Shown here piece after piece: positions 1 through 7,263 of a stretch of DNA of 44,883 nucleotides (position 1 is its first letter; each line of letters starts with the position of its first letter). The notes under the pieces are model-generated. The model was not told the DNA's origin, searched no databases, and worked only from the letters and a program-made list of their open reading frames with translations. Source of the DNA: Paraliobacillus quinghaiensis (GTDB taxonomy: Bacteria; Bacillota; Bacilli; Bacillales; Amphibacillaceae); NCBI RefSeq assembly GCF_003426025.1, contig NZ_QJSH01000021.1, positions 1 to 44,883 on the forward strand. Reading direction: 5' to 3'. The position numbers were made by a program, and so were the translations under genes.

Positions 1-281
1 TGTATTATCCCCTGCTTGAAGATCAACATTAAATTTAGTAGTTTCAAAGACTCCCCAGTCACCCGTCGAAGATGTTGCAATTTCCTTCTTGTTTCCATTA
101 ACGAATACAGATACTGTTGCATCATCCATCGGTGTTGCATAAGATAATTCTACTTGGTAAGTACCCGCTTCAGAAGTACTAACGTTGAATTCAACACTAT
201 CTGTCGCTGGATCATCATAACCACTTACATATTTCCCACCAGATGCATCATCACTTTCGCTAACAACTGCTGCTCCATTTA
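1..281. repeat. Direct repeat copy 1 (CBM module 5)
   Basis: Bases 1-281 match 934-1214 without a mismatch that I could find, offset 933 bp. Both encode part of a CBM35-like module. A more diverged copy lies from about 1459. Such identity implies very recent internal duplication or gene conversion. Confidence 0.9.
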
Positions 282-2664
282 GGATTGCATCTTCTGCTTC
301 ATAGATGTTATCATTCGTTTGTTCTTCCTCTGGTGTTTCTTCGGATGCATTATCTTCATTCTCAGCGCCTTCGTCAGTCATTTCAAATACACCGTAGACA
401 CTGAAGTGTGATACTTCTGCAACTACTATGCCTTTCTCTTTATCAAAAGAAAGTGGCGTAATTTCTTCTTGTTTTTCACCTTTTTCATCAATATAAATGA
501 CCTTTAAATTCTCCCAGTTATTCACCTTGCTAGAATCAACAGTAAAGGTTAGGGTTACTGGATTTTCACTGAACTCACTAGCAGCCGACATCGTAAAGTT
601 ATACAAACCACTCACTGAATCCGAGTTATTATTTGATATCGTATCTGAAACCTCACCAAAATCAAATGTAACATCAGAACCTGTTTTTAAAAGTGTAGCA
701 GGAATGTTAGCTTTCACTTTCCCATAAGATAGTTGAACAGAATACCCATCTTCTATACTCGCAAGTGCTTCTTTTGTAAGCTTAATAGTTTTAGATGTTG
801 CTAGATAAGAATAGACCTTGTTCTTACCATCTGTAAAATCAGTTACTTTATCTACTACTTCTGTGTTGCTTTCAATCTGAGAAGTTTTTATATAATCGAG
901 TTGGACATAACCTGACCCTTTTACAAATTTTAATGTATTATCCCCTGCTTGAAGATCAACATTAAATTTAGTAGTTTCAAAGACTCCCCAGTCACCCGTC
1001 GAAGATGTTGCAATTTCCTTCTTGTTTCCATTAACGAATACAGATACTGTTGCATCATCCATCGGTGTTGCATAAGATAATTCTACTTGGTAAGTACCCG
1101 CTTCAGAAGTACTAACGTTGAATTCAACACTATCTGTCGCTGGATCATCATAACCACTTACATATTTCCCACCAGATGCATCATCACTTTCGCTAACAAC
1201 TGCTGCTCCATTTAAAATTGCATCTTCCGCTTCATAGGTGTTATCGTCTGTTGTTCCTTCGTCTGTCGTGCCTTCGTCCGTTGTTCCTTCGTCTGTCGTG
1301 CCTTCGTCCGTTGTTCCTTCGTCTGTTGTTCCTTCATCTGTTGTTCCATCGTCTGTTGTTCCTTCATCTGTCGTGCCTTCGTCTGTTGTTTCATCACTAA
1401 TGAGTGTTGTTTTTATATAATCGAGCTGGACATAGCCTGACCCTCTTACAAACTTCAATGTATTGTCCCCTGCTTGAAGGTCAACATTAAATTTAGTAGT
1501 TTCAAAGACTCCCCAGTCACCCGTCGAAGATGTTGCAATTTCCTTCTTGTTTCCATTAACAAATACAGATACTGTTGTATCATCCATCGGTGTTGCATAA
1601 GATAACTCTACTTGGTAAGTATCCGCTTCAGAAGTACTAACGTTGAATTCAACACTATCTGTCGCTGGATCATCATAACCACTTACATATTTCCCACCAG
1701 ATGCATCATCACTTTCGTTAACAGCTGCAGCTCCATTTAGAATGGCATCTTCTGCTTCATAGGTGTTATCGTCTGTGCTTCCATCATCTGTTGTACCCTC
1801 ATCTGGGGTTTCTTCACTGATAAGGGAAGTTCTGATATAATCCAGTTGAACATATTCTGATCCTCTTACAAACTTCAATGTATTATCTCCTGATTGAAGA
1901 TTAACTTCAAACGTTGTAGGATCAAAGACTCCCCAATCTTTTGTTTTAGGAGTTGATATTGGAGTTTCAAGTTCAGTTCCATTTAAAAATAGAACTACAT
2001 TAGCCGCGTCCAGTGGAGTAGCATACGATAATTCTACTTGATAGGTACCTGCAGAAGGTGCATTTACATTAAATTCAACACCATCTGTGGCTGGATCATT
2101 ATAATCACTTACATATTTCCCTTCAGATGCGTCAACACTCTCATTAACTTTTGCAGCTCCAACTAGGGTTGCATCTTCTGCTTCATAAGTCGTTCCACTT
2201 GTTGTCACTTCACTGCTAAGTGTAACTTCTATATAGTCAAGTTGAACATACTCTGATCCTCTAACAAACTTCAATGTATTTTCCCCTGCTTGAAGATCAA
2301 CTTCAAATGAAGTAGTATCAAAGACTCCCCAATCTTTTGTTTTAGGCGTTGATATTGGGTTTTCCATTTTTGCTCCATTTAAAAATAAGTCGACATCAGC
2401 CCCGTCTAGTGGAGTAGCATAAGATAGTTCGACTTGATAAGTATCTGCTTTATCTACGTTTACGTTGAACTGAACGCTATCTGTTGTAGAATCATTATAA
2501 TCACTTACATATTCCCCACCAGATGCGTCAACACTCTCATTAACTTTTGCAGCGCCAATAAGTGTAGCACCTTCTGCCTCATACATTGTGCTTGCAAAAG
2601 CAGTATTTGAAAGTGACATTATCAATAGTACACTAAGACAAATTGATAAAATTTTCTTTTTCAT
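1..2664 (-). CDS. Giant secreted protein with repeated CBM35-like modules (C-terminus beyond window)
   Basis: This 888-codon open frame has no stop inside the window and continues past the left edge. The ATG at 2664 is preceded by AGGAGG at a normal distance. The N-terminus is a Sec signal peptide (MKKKILSICLSVLLIMS...AFA). Then come CBM35/CBM6-like beta-sandwich modules at about residues 27-145, 158-278, 300-420, 475-595 and 785 to the edge. Each begins with a YEAE motif, has ASGGKYV in the middle and ends in YVQLDYI. Acidic Thr/Asp/Gly linkers separate them, and a different domain of about 150 residues (610-760) ending HFSVYGVFE sits between modules 4 and 5. Such modules bind polysaccharide. 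No catalytic domain is visible, so this may be a glycan-binding or scaffold protein of the cell surface. A wall-anchoring signal beyond the edge is likely by analogy with 3816-4373 but is not seen. Confidence 0.85.
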   Translation of the reverse strand, partial: MKKKILSICLSVLLIMSLSNTAFASTMYEAEGATLIGAAKVNESVDASGGEYVSDYNDSTTDSVQFNVNVDKADTYQVELSYATPLDGADVDLFLNGAKMENPISTPKTKDWGVFDTTSFEVDLQAGENTLKFVRGSEYVQLDYIEVTLSSEVTTSGTTYEAEDATLVGAAKVNESVDASEGKYVSDYNDPATDGVEFNVNAPSAGTYQVELSYATPLDAANVVLFLNGTELETPISTPKTKDWGVFDPTTFEVNLQSGDNTLKFVRGSEYVQLDYIRTSLISEETPDEGTTDDGSTDDNTYEAEDAILNGAAAVNESDDASGGKYVSGYDDPATDSVEFNVSTSEADTYQVELSYATPMDDTTVSVFVNGNKKEIATSSTGDWGVFETTKFNVDLQAGDNTLKFVRGSGYVQLDYIKTTLISDETTDEGTTDEGTTDDGTTDEGTTDEGTTDEGTTDEGTTDEGTTDEGTTDDNTYEAEDAILNGAAVVSESDDASGGKYVSGYDDPATDSVEFNVSTSEAGTYQVELSYATPMDDATVSVFVNGNKKEIATSSTGDWGVFETTKFNVDLQAGDNTLKFVKGSGYVQLDYIKTSQIESNTEVVDKVTDFTDGKNKVYSYLATSKTIKLTKEALASIEDGYSVQLSYGKVKANIPATLLKTGSDVTFDFGEVSDTISNNNSDSVSGLYNFTMSAASEFSENPVTLTFTVDSSKVNNWENLKVIYIDEKGEKQEEITPLSFDKEKGIVVAEVSHFSVYGVFEMTDEGAENEDNASEETPEEEQTNDNIYEAEDAILNGAAVVSESDDASGGKYVSGYDDPATDSVEFNVSTSEAGTYQVELSYATPMDDATVSVFVNGNKKEIATSSTGDWGVFETTKFNVDLQAGDNT
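934..1214. repeat. Direct repeat copy 2 (CBM module 4)
   Basis: Partner of 1-281. Identity ends at 1215 (A here, G at 282) near the start of the module. Confidence 0.9.
1246..1395. repeat. 15-bp minisatellite coding an EGTTD linker
   Basis: About ten tandem copies of a 15-bp unit (TTCGTCTGTTGTTCC with small variants) encode the flexible acidic linker EGTTD/DGTTD between CBM modules 3 and 4. The unit is a multiple of three, so copy-number change would lengthen or shorten the linker without a frameshift. Confidence 0.9.
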
Positions 2665-2731
2665 ACTATAACTCCTCCTTTATTCGCCTTTATATCCTCA
2701 TCTTCCATATTAAACTGACATCTACAGAGTC

Positions 2732-2765
2732 TTATTTCATTCATTGAATTAAGTGAATGAAATAA
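2732..2765. promoter_or_regulatory. Perfect 12-bp inverted repeat upstream of the CBM gene
   Basis: Arms TTATTTCATTCA (2732-2743) and TGAATGAAATAA (2754-2765) flank a 10-bp centre. It lies between the sortase stop and the CBM gene start. A related sequence occurs at 4530-4555 upstream of the other CBM gene, matching at about 21 of 26 positions. No T-tract follows, so an operator is a better guess than a terminator. Confidence 0.5.
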
Positions 2766-2816
2766 ATTTAAAAAGCTAACTCTATTAGAGAATTAACTAG
2801 ATAGTCTTTCTTCCCT

Positions 2817-3656
2817 CTAATTTTCTATAAGCTTTGCTTGGACAACCAAACGTGCATCATCAAAATCATAAACACATGTAGATAGTGTTAAAATTTTATC
2901 TTCACTATTAACATCAACATCAGTGGAAAACAATGACTTTTCTTTTACTGTTTGTAAAAAACCCTCGAATTCAACATCTGTTTCAAAATCGGGTTTTATA
3001 TAATTGAAATCGGTATCTGTAACATAAACAGAAAATATTTCCCAATGCAATTCTTCATATTTTGAATTAAAAACAATCACAGGATTCTCTAATAAAAACT
3101 CCTCTTCTTTATACTTAGTTAACCCTGCAAACATAGATCCATCTTTCATATGATGACCGTAAATAATTGTATTCCTGTCAAGAGAATTGGGGGAGTTACG
3201 ATAATCCATAAAAATAGATCCTGCTTTATTTTTTTCATTTTTAAAGTTATTGCGGAGGTAATAGTCATTATTTGCTCCTTGGACTACAGGATAATCAATA
3301 GGTGTATTAGAAATTCGTATCCAACCTACTGTACTAGGATTAATTTCTAATAGACTTTGAAAATTAGACATGACTTCTTTACGTACTTTTTTGCCTTGAT
3401 CGCTTTCAAGTGCATCTTCACTTTTAGTTGTGCTTTCTCCTGTATCTTCATAAAAAGTTTCTTGGATTGAGTTATAGGTATTTTTATTGTCAATACTGGC
3501 CATCAAATCTTTCCCTATCATAAAGCATGAAAAAGCAAAAACGATAACACATATAAACATCGCCAAACGATAGAAAAGGGATTTATGATTTTTACCCAAT
3601 TTATTATTTCTTCTGTTTTTTATTATTTGTTTGAATTGGTTGATCAATTTCCCCAT
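2817..3656 (-). CDS. srtB: Class B-type sortase
   Basis: This 279-residue membrane-anchored transpeptidase cleaves a sorting signal in secreted proteins and links them to the peptidoglycan cross-bridge. An N-terminal basic stretch and one membrane helix (about 28-48) precede the extracellular catalytic domain. The visible active site is His168/169 in YGHHM, Cys261 in TLSTC and Arg269 in DARLV. The TLSTC motif with an N-terminal anchor points to class B. Class B enzymes of bacilli are known to use NPxTG-type signals, and the gene just upstream (3816-4373) ends in NPDTG, so it is the likely substrate. The ATG at 3656 has an AGAGGGA site. A promoter-like extended -10 (TGTTACAAT) around 3698-3706 suggests separate transcription. 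Confidence 0.9.
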   Translation of the reverse strand: MGKLINQFKQIIKNRRNNKLGKNHKSLFYRLAMFICVIVFAFSCFMIGKDLMASIDNKNTYNSIQETFYEDTGESTTKSEDALESDQGKKVRKEVMSNFQSLLEINPSTVGWIRISNTPIDYPVVQGANNDYYLRNNFKNEKNKAGSIFMDYRNSPNSLDRNTIIYGHHMKDGSMFAGLTKYKEEEFLLENPVIVFNSKYEELHWEIFSVYVTDTDFNYIKPDFETDVEFEGFLQTVKEKSLFSTDVDVNSEDKILTLSTCVYDFDDARLVVQAKLIEN

Positions 3657-3677
3657 TTGTATCCCTCTTAGTTTTTC

Positions 3678-3706
3678 ACCGATTATTTTATCGGTTTATT
3701 GTAACA
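3678..3706 (-). promoter_or_regulatory. Sortase promoter -10 region with adjoining dyad
   Basis: On the minus strand an extended -10 TGTTACAAT occurs at 3698-3706. Just downstream lies a dyad ACCGAT-TATTTT-ATCGGT (3678-3695), well placed for a repressor. The -35 is weak (TTGCTA, 19-bp spacing). Confidence 0.4.
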
Positions 3707-3767
3707 CTATGATTTTATAAATTAGCAATGCCACATAATAATATAAACCTAAAGATGTGTAATCTAG

Positions 3768-3797
3768 ATTATGCAGCCCCAAAAAGGACTGCATAAT
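3768..3797 (-). terminator. Terminator-like hairpin after the CBM35 wall protein
   Basis: ATTATGCAG (3768-3776) pairs with CTGCATAAT (3789-3797) around a 12-bp loop, about 20 bp after the stop of the CBM35 gene. It lacks a good T-tract, so it may instead protect the upstream mRNA. Confidence 0.45.
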
Positions 3798-3815
3798 TCA
3801 ATTCACTATTTTTTA

Positions 3816-4373
3816 TTAGTTAATTCTTCTTTTTCTAGAAACTACTAAGAATGCGCCACCAGCAAGAGTCATAGCAGCTAAAGCAACATACAGCATAGTG
3901 CCGGCATCACCAGTATCTGGATTTTCAGCTCCTGTACCATCACCAAGTACTTTTATATAGTCAATTTGGACATAATCTGTAGATTGCTTAATTGTTACAG
4001 TATTATCCCCTTCTTCAAGGTCAAGACTAGCTGTAATCACACCAAACCCATTTTCTGCCCAACCACCTGTAGATGGAGTAGTTACTACAGTTCCATTAAC
4101 AGACATAGAAGCGTTATCCATTGCAGTAGCATAACCAAACTCAACTTCATAAGTACCAGCTTCAGATACATTTACTGTAAATTCAATAGCGTCAGATGCA
4201 GGATCATCAAAACCCAACACGTATTCTCCGCCAGAGGCAGTATCCACCGCTTCTGCTTTGGCTGCTCCAATAAGATTTGCGTTTTCCGCTTGATAGGTTG
4301 TGTCAGCAAATGCAACACCAACAAAGGATAATACTAATGCAACACTGAATAAACTTGCCACTAATTTTTTCAT
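3816..4373 (-). CDS. Sortase-anchored single CBM35-like wall protein (NPDTG signal)
   Basis: This protein of 185 residues has three clear parts. Residues 1-23 are a signal peptide ending AFA. Residues about 27-142 are one CBM35-like module (YQAEN start, ASGGEYV, YVQIDYIKV end). The tail is a sorting signal: NPDTG at 151-155, a hydrophobic segment (about 160-178) and the basic end SRKRRIN. It should be exported, anchored by the sortase encoded 159 bp downstream, and expose one carbohydrate-binding module. The AGGAGG site upstream of the ATG is strong. No catalytic residues are present. The module is homologous to those of the giant protein at 1-2664. Confidence 0.85.
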   Translation of the reverse strand: MKKLVASLFSVALVLSFVGVAFADTTYQAENANLIGAAKAEAVDTASGGEYVLGFDDPASDAIEFTVNVSEAGTYEVEFGYATAMDNASMSVNGTVVTTPSTGGWAENGFGVITASLDLEEGDNTVTIKQSTDYVQIDYIKVLGDGTGAENPDTGDAGTMLYVALAAMTLAGGAFLVVSRKRRIN

Positions 4374-4808
4374 AATAACAGTTCCTCCTAGAAATTTAAA
4401 TTTTTAAAAAATTGCACTGAAAAGTCTTTTTACTATAATTTGTTAACTGACTCTGAAATTTCGGTCCCCCTTTCAAATCAATCACTGGTTACAAGTATTT
4501 TCATGTGTAAGAGTTAATCACCAAACTTTTTTCGTTCAGTGAATTAAGTTAAAGCAGGTATAGAAATACGCTTCAAATACTCCTACAAAATAATACTTCT
4601 TGAAAATGAGTTAAGCTTTTGAAATTACAGACTTTCTTTTTCGGTCAGGTGATTACAAAAAATGTTCACTGTATACATGTGAAACAGATTAATGTAACCC
4701 CTTTCACGATTAATATATCACATGCCTTTAGCAAGTCAATAATGTCTCTTGTTCTCAGAGATATATTGCACCTTTTATCTGTTATTTGTAAAATAACACA
4801 CTTAAATC
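4374..4808. other. Intergenic region upstream of the CBM35 gene
   Basis: AT-rich, with no convincing coding frame. It holds the motif TTCGTTCAGTGAATTAAG near 4530, resembling the palindrome at 2732-2765, and presumably the promoter of 3816-4373. No terminator with a T-tract was recognised after the GH97 gene. Confidence 0.5.
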
Positions 4809-6893
4809 TTATTTATTTTCACCCACTGGATATATTCTTACGGCATGTCCGCCGCCAGCTACTAAAGAAGCTACTAAGCTATCCTCAGCATCAACAACTA
4901 CTTTATTTACAGCAACTGCAGAGGGGTTGGTCTGCAAGTCAGCATCTGGACTATCACTATAAATTTCCGCTACATATTCTTGTTCTTTATTTAAAAAATC
5001 AAGTGATATTTCTAAATCTCTAGCGTGCTCATCAGTTGTGCTGCCAATGTACCACTCTTCTCCACTACGGCGGACAACAGTAATATAGTCGCCAATTTGC
5101 GCATTTGGAACAAAGGTATCATCCCATGTAACTGGCACATCTCTAATAAATTTAAACTCAGGTAATATCTCTCCCTTGTTATCTTTATAATTATCGAGTA
5201 AATCTGGAACCATTTGCATCCCACTAGAAATGGTGACATATAGCGCTAATTGTTGGGCGCGAGTAGTATGAACACGATTATTAGGTTTATTAGCTATTTC
5301 AATGTCAAATATCCCAGGGGTATAATCAATAGGTCCTGCCATCATTCTAGTAAAGGGTAAAATAGTCAAATGCTCAGGTGGAGTCCCTTCACTCCAAGCG
5401 TTATACTCCTGTCCCATTACTCCCTCACGAGTCATCCAATTAGGATAAGTTCGATGGAGCCCGGTAGCCATAATTGGTTCATGTGTGTTAATCATTATTT
5501 CATGCTCCGCAGCTAGTTTAACAGCATTTAAATAGTGATTTACCATGTATTGTCCATGATGGTTATGTCCCACGGGATCTTTTATACCATGATCAGCTAC
5601 ATAACCACTTTTTATTGCACCAATTCCGAGTTCTTGATAGAAATCATATGCCGCATCGATTTGATCCTCATAATTTTCAATATCTCCACTAGTTTCATTG
5701 TGCGCAATATATGCTACACCTTTTTCTTTTGCATACCTCACAACTTCTTCCAGGTCATAATCTGGGTATGGTTCAGTAAAATTAAATAAATCACCATTGT
5801 CCATCCAGTTCCCATCCCAACCTTTATTCCATCCTTCAACTAGTAAACCAATGTTTTGGTTTTCTGAATCAAGATATTCATTAGCAAAGTCTATATGTTC
5901 TTCTGCATTTGCTGTTGTCGCACCATGCTTAGGACCTGATCCCCAGGTAGACGTGCCAACATGCATCCCCCACCATATCCCCACATATTTCATAGGGTTT
6001 ATCCAAGAAGTATCCTCAATAACACTTGGTTCATTAAGATTGACTATTAAATCTGATTCCACTAGATCTCCTGCATCTTCGCCAATTTGTATGGTTCTCC
6101 ATGGCGTTTGGATTGGCAAGCTTTCTTTCTTTACTTTCACATCACTAAGTTGCCATGGAGCTAAAATACTTTTTAATGTATTCTTTTTTTCCTCCACTGA
6201 TTCTAAGGCCATCCCCGAATAATCAATTAGAGCTGCCTCATGAACTGTAAGGTGAATACCTTCTGGAGTTCTCATAGTAAATGGCGTGCTTATTTCTTTA
6301 ACTTCACTTAAAGGTGTTTCCTGATACTTATATTCATAACTATTCCAATCATTAGGAATCCACCAAGACTTATAATCTCCTGCGAATGTAAATTCAGTAT
6401 TTTCCGCTGTAATTTCTATCTGCTTACTAACATTATCCTGTTTAGGAATTACATATCGAAAGCCAACACCATCATCATAAACTCTAAATTCTATATTCAT
6501 TTTTCTATTTGGAGATTCATTCTCTTCTAAGTACACAGTTAATTGATTATAATGATTTTTAATTACCTTTTTTTCTCCCCATACTGGCTCCCAGGTTTCA
6601 TCAAATTCTTTTGTTGAAGTTTTAATGATTTGAAAGTTATTATACAGAGGTTTTAAACTTGTAAATTCGAAACCTAATGAAGATGGTTCAATAATGCTCG
6701 TATCATTATAGGATAGCTCGTAATTTGGCACACCTGTATCCGTAAGTGTAAAATTCAAGCCAATCTTACCATTGGGCGACTCTACTACACCATTAGTTTT
6801 TGGTTCATTCTCAAATACTCCTAATACACTAAGTGTTACAATAACTCCGATGAAAAGCGCACCCATTAGTACAATCCTCTTTCTACTAAACAT
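4809..6893 (-). CDS. GH97 family glycosidase, probable inverting alpha-glucosidase (SusB-like)
   Basis: The 694 residues match the GH97 layout. A signal peptide or anchor (6-26) is followed by an N-terminal beta-sandwich (about 34-290) with DDGVGFRYV. A TIM barrel starting KYVGIWWGM (about 302) and a C-terminal beta domain complete it. Glu472 (THEP) and Glu496 (GQEYNAW) are 24 residues apart, as are the base and acid of SusB, and Glu400 lies where a second base is expected. Gly430 in KSGYV stands where retaining members have an Asp nucleophile. That pattern favours inverting alpha-glucoside hydrolysis; this is inference from remembered SusB positions. The start at 6893 follows AGGAGG. A cre-like box at 6940-6953 suggests CcpA control. 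It is divergent from the GH13 gene. Confidence 0.85.
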   Translation of the reverse strand: MFSRKRIVLMGALFIGVIVTLSVLGVFENEPKTNGVVESPNGKIGLNFTLTDTGVPNYELSYNDTSIIEPSSLGFEFTSLKPLYNNFQIIKTSTKEFDETWEPVWGEKKVIKNHYNQLTVYLEENESPNRKMNIEFRVYDDGVGFRYVIPKQDNVSKQIEITAENTEFTFAGDYKSWWIPNDWNSYEYKYQETPLSEVKEISTPFTMRTPEGIHLTVHEAALIDYSGMALESVEEKKNTLKSILAPWQLSDVKVKKESLPIQTPWRTIQIGEDAGDLVESDLIVNLNEPSVIEDTSWINPMKYVGIWWGMHVGTSTWGSGPKHGATTANAEEHIDFANEYLDSENQNIGLLVEGWNKGWDGNWMDNGDLFNFTEPYPDYDLEEVVRYAKEKGVAYIAHNETSGDIENYEDQIDAAYDFYQELGIGAIKSGYVADHGIKDPVGHNHHGQYMVNHYLNAVKLAAEHEIMINTHEPIMATGLHRTYPNWMTREGVMGQEYNAWSEGTPPEHLTILPFTRMMAGPIDYTPGIFDIEIANKPNNRVHTTRAQQLALYVTISSGMQMVPDLLDNYKDNKGEILPEFKFIRDVPVTWDDTFVPNAQIGDYITVVRRSGEEWYIGSTTDEHARDLEISLDFLNKEQEYVAEIYSDSPDADLQTNPSAVAVNKVVVDAEDSLVASLVAGGGHAVRIYPVGENK

Positions 6894-6939
6894 ATGTTAC
6901 CTCCTCTTTAATTTTAATTAAGGCTTAATTATCACTCTT

Positions 6940-6953
6940 TGTATGCGTTTTCA
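6940..6953 (-). promoter_or_regulatory. cre-like box for GH97 gene
   Basis: Read on the minus strand this is TGAAAACGCATACA, which fits the CcpA-site pattern TGNNANCGNNNNCA. It is about 50 bp upstream of the GH97 start. Confidence 0.6.
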
Positions 6954-7107
6954 CAACCGTTTATATTACGATATCTGAGTCATATATTATGCAATATGCG
7001 GGGAAGCGGGGGAAGAACTGTCCCCTGCCCACCTAATCTTAAAGCAAGCGATTGCGCATTAACTTAATTTATTTAAGTAGTTATGCCTTTATTTTAATTC
7101 TAACTCA

Positions 7108-7136
7108 TTGACAATAGACTATCGCGGACGTACAAT
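7108..7136 (+). promoter_or_regulatory. Sigma-A promoter of GH13 gene
   Basis: TTGACA (7108-7113), a 17-bp spacer and TACAAT (7131-7136). The distance to the ATG is about 130 bp, with the cre box lying just after the expected transcription start. Confidence 0.7.
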
Positions 7137-7150
7137 TAGTGGTAAAATAA

Positions 7151-7164
7151 TGAAAACGATTGCA
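7151..7164 (+). promoter_or_regulatory. cre-like box for GH13 gene
   Basis: TGAAAACGATTGCA fits the CcpA-site pattern and starts about 15 bp after the -10 box, so bound CcpA would block early elongation or initiation. Confidence 0.7.
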
Positions 7165-7263
7165 TGAATTGTTCATTGTGATGTTTGTTACATAAATGGA
7201 ACAATAATACTAGTTTAAACACTTAACTTTTGTGATGTTTTCCAATGTGAAAGGGGAGAAAAT

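Larger units (their letters stand above)
6894..7263. promoter_or_regulatory. Divergent control region between GH97 and GH13 genes
   Basis: The 370-bp gap carries two cre-like boxes, a sigma-A type promoter for the GH13 gene and, near 6999-7033, a degenerate piece resembling the GGGGAC-type dispersed repeat. Nothing coding was seen. Confidence 0.6.

Noticed and set aside
1246-1395. CRISPR-like array
   Set aside because: Units are 15 bp, directly tandem without spacers, and in frame within a coding region.
1212-1420. Open frames on both strands over the 15-bp repeat
   Set aside because: A tandem 15-bp unit keeps several frames open. Only the minus-strand frame continuous with the CBM protein encodes sensible flanking domains.
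4619-5023. Plus-strand frame of 134 codons across the GH97 3' end
   Set aside because: No signal of a real protein; it overlaps the well-supported GH97 gene in antisense.
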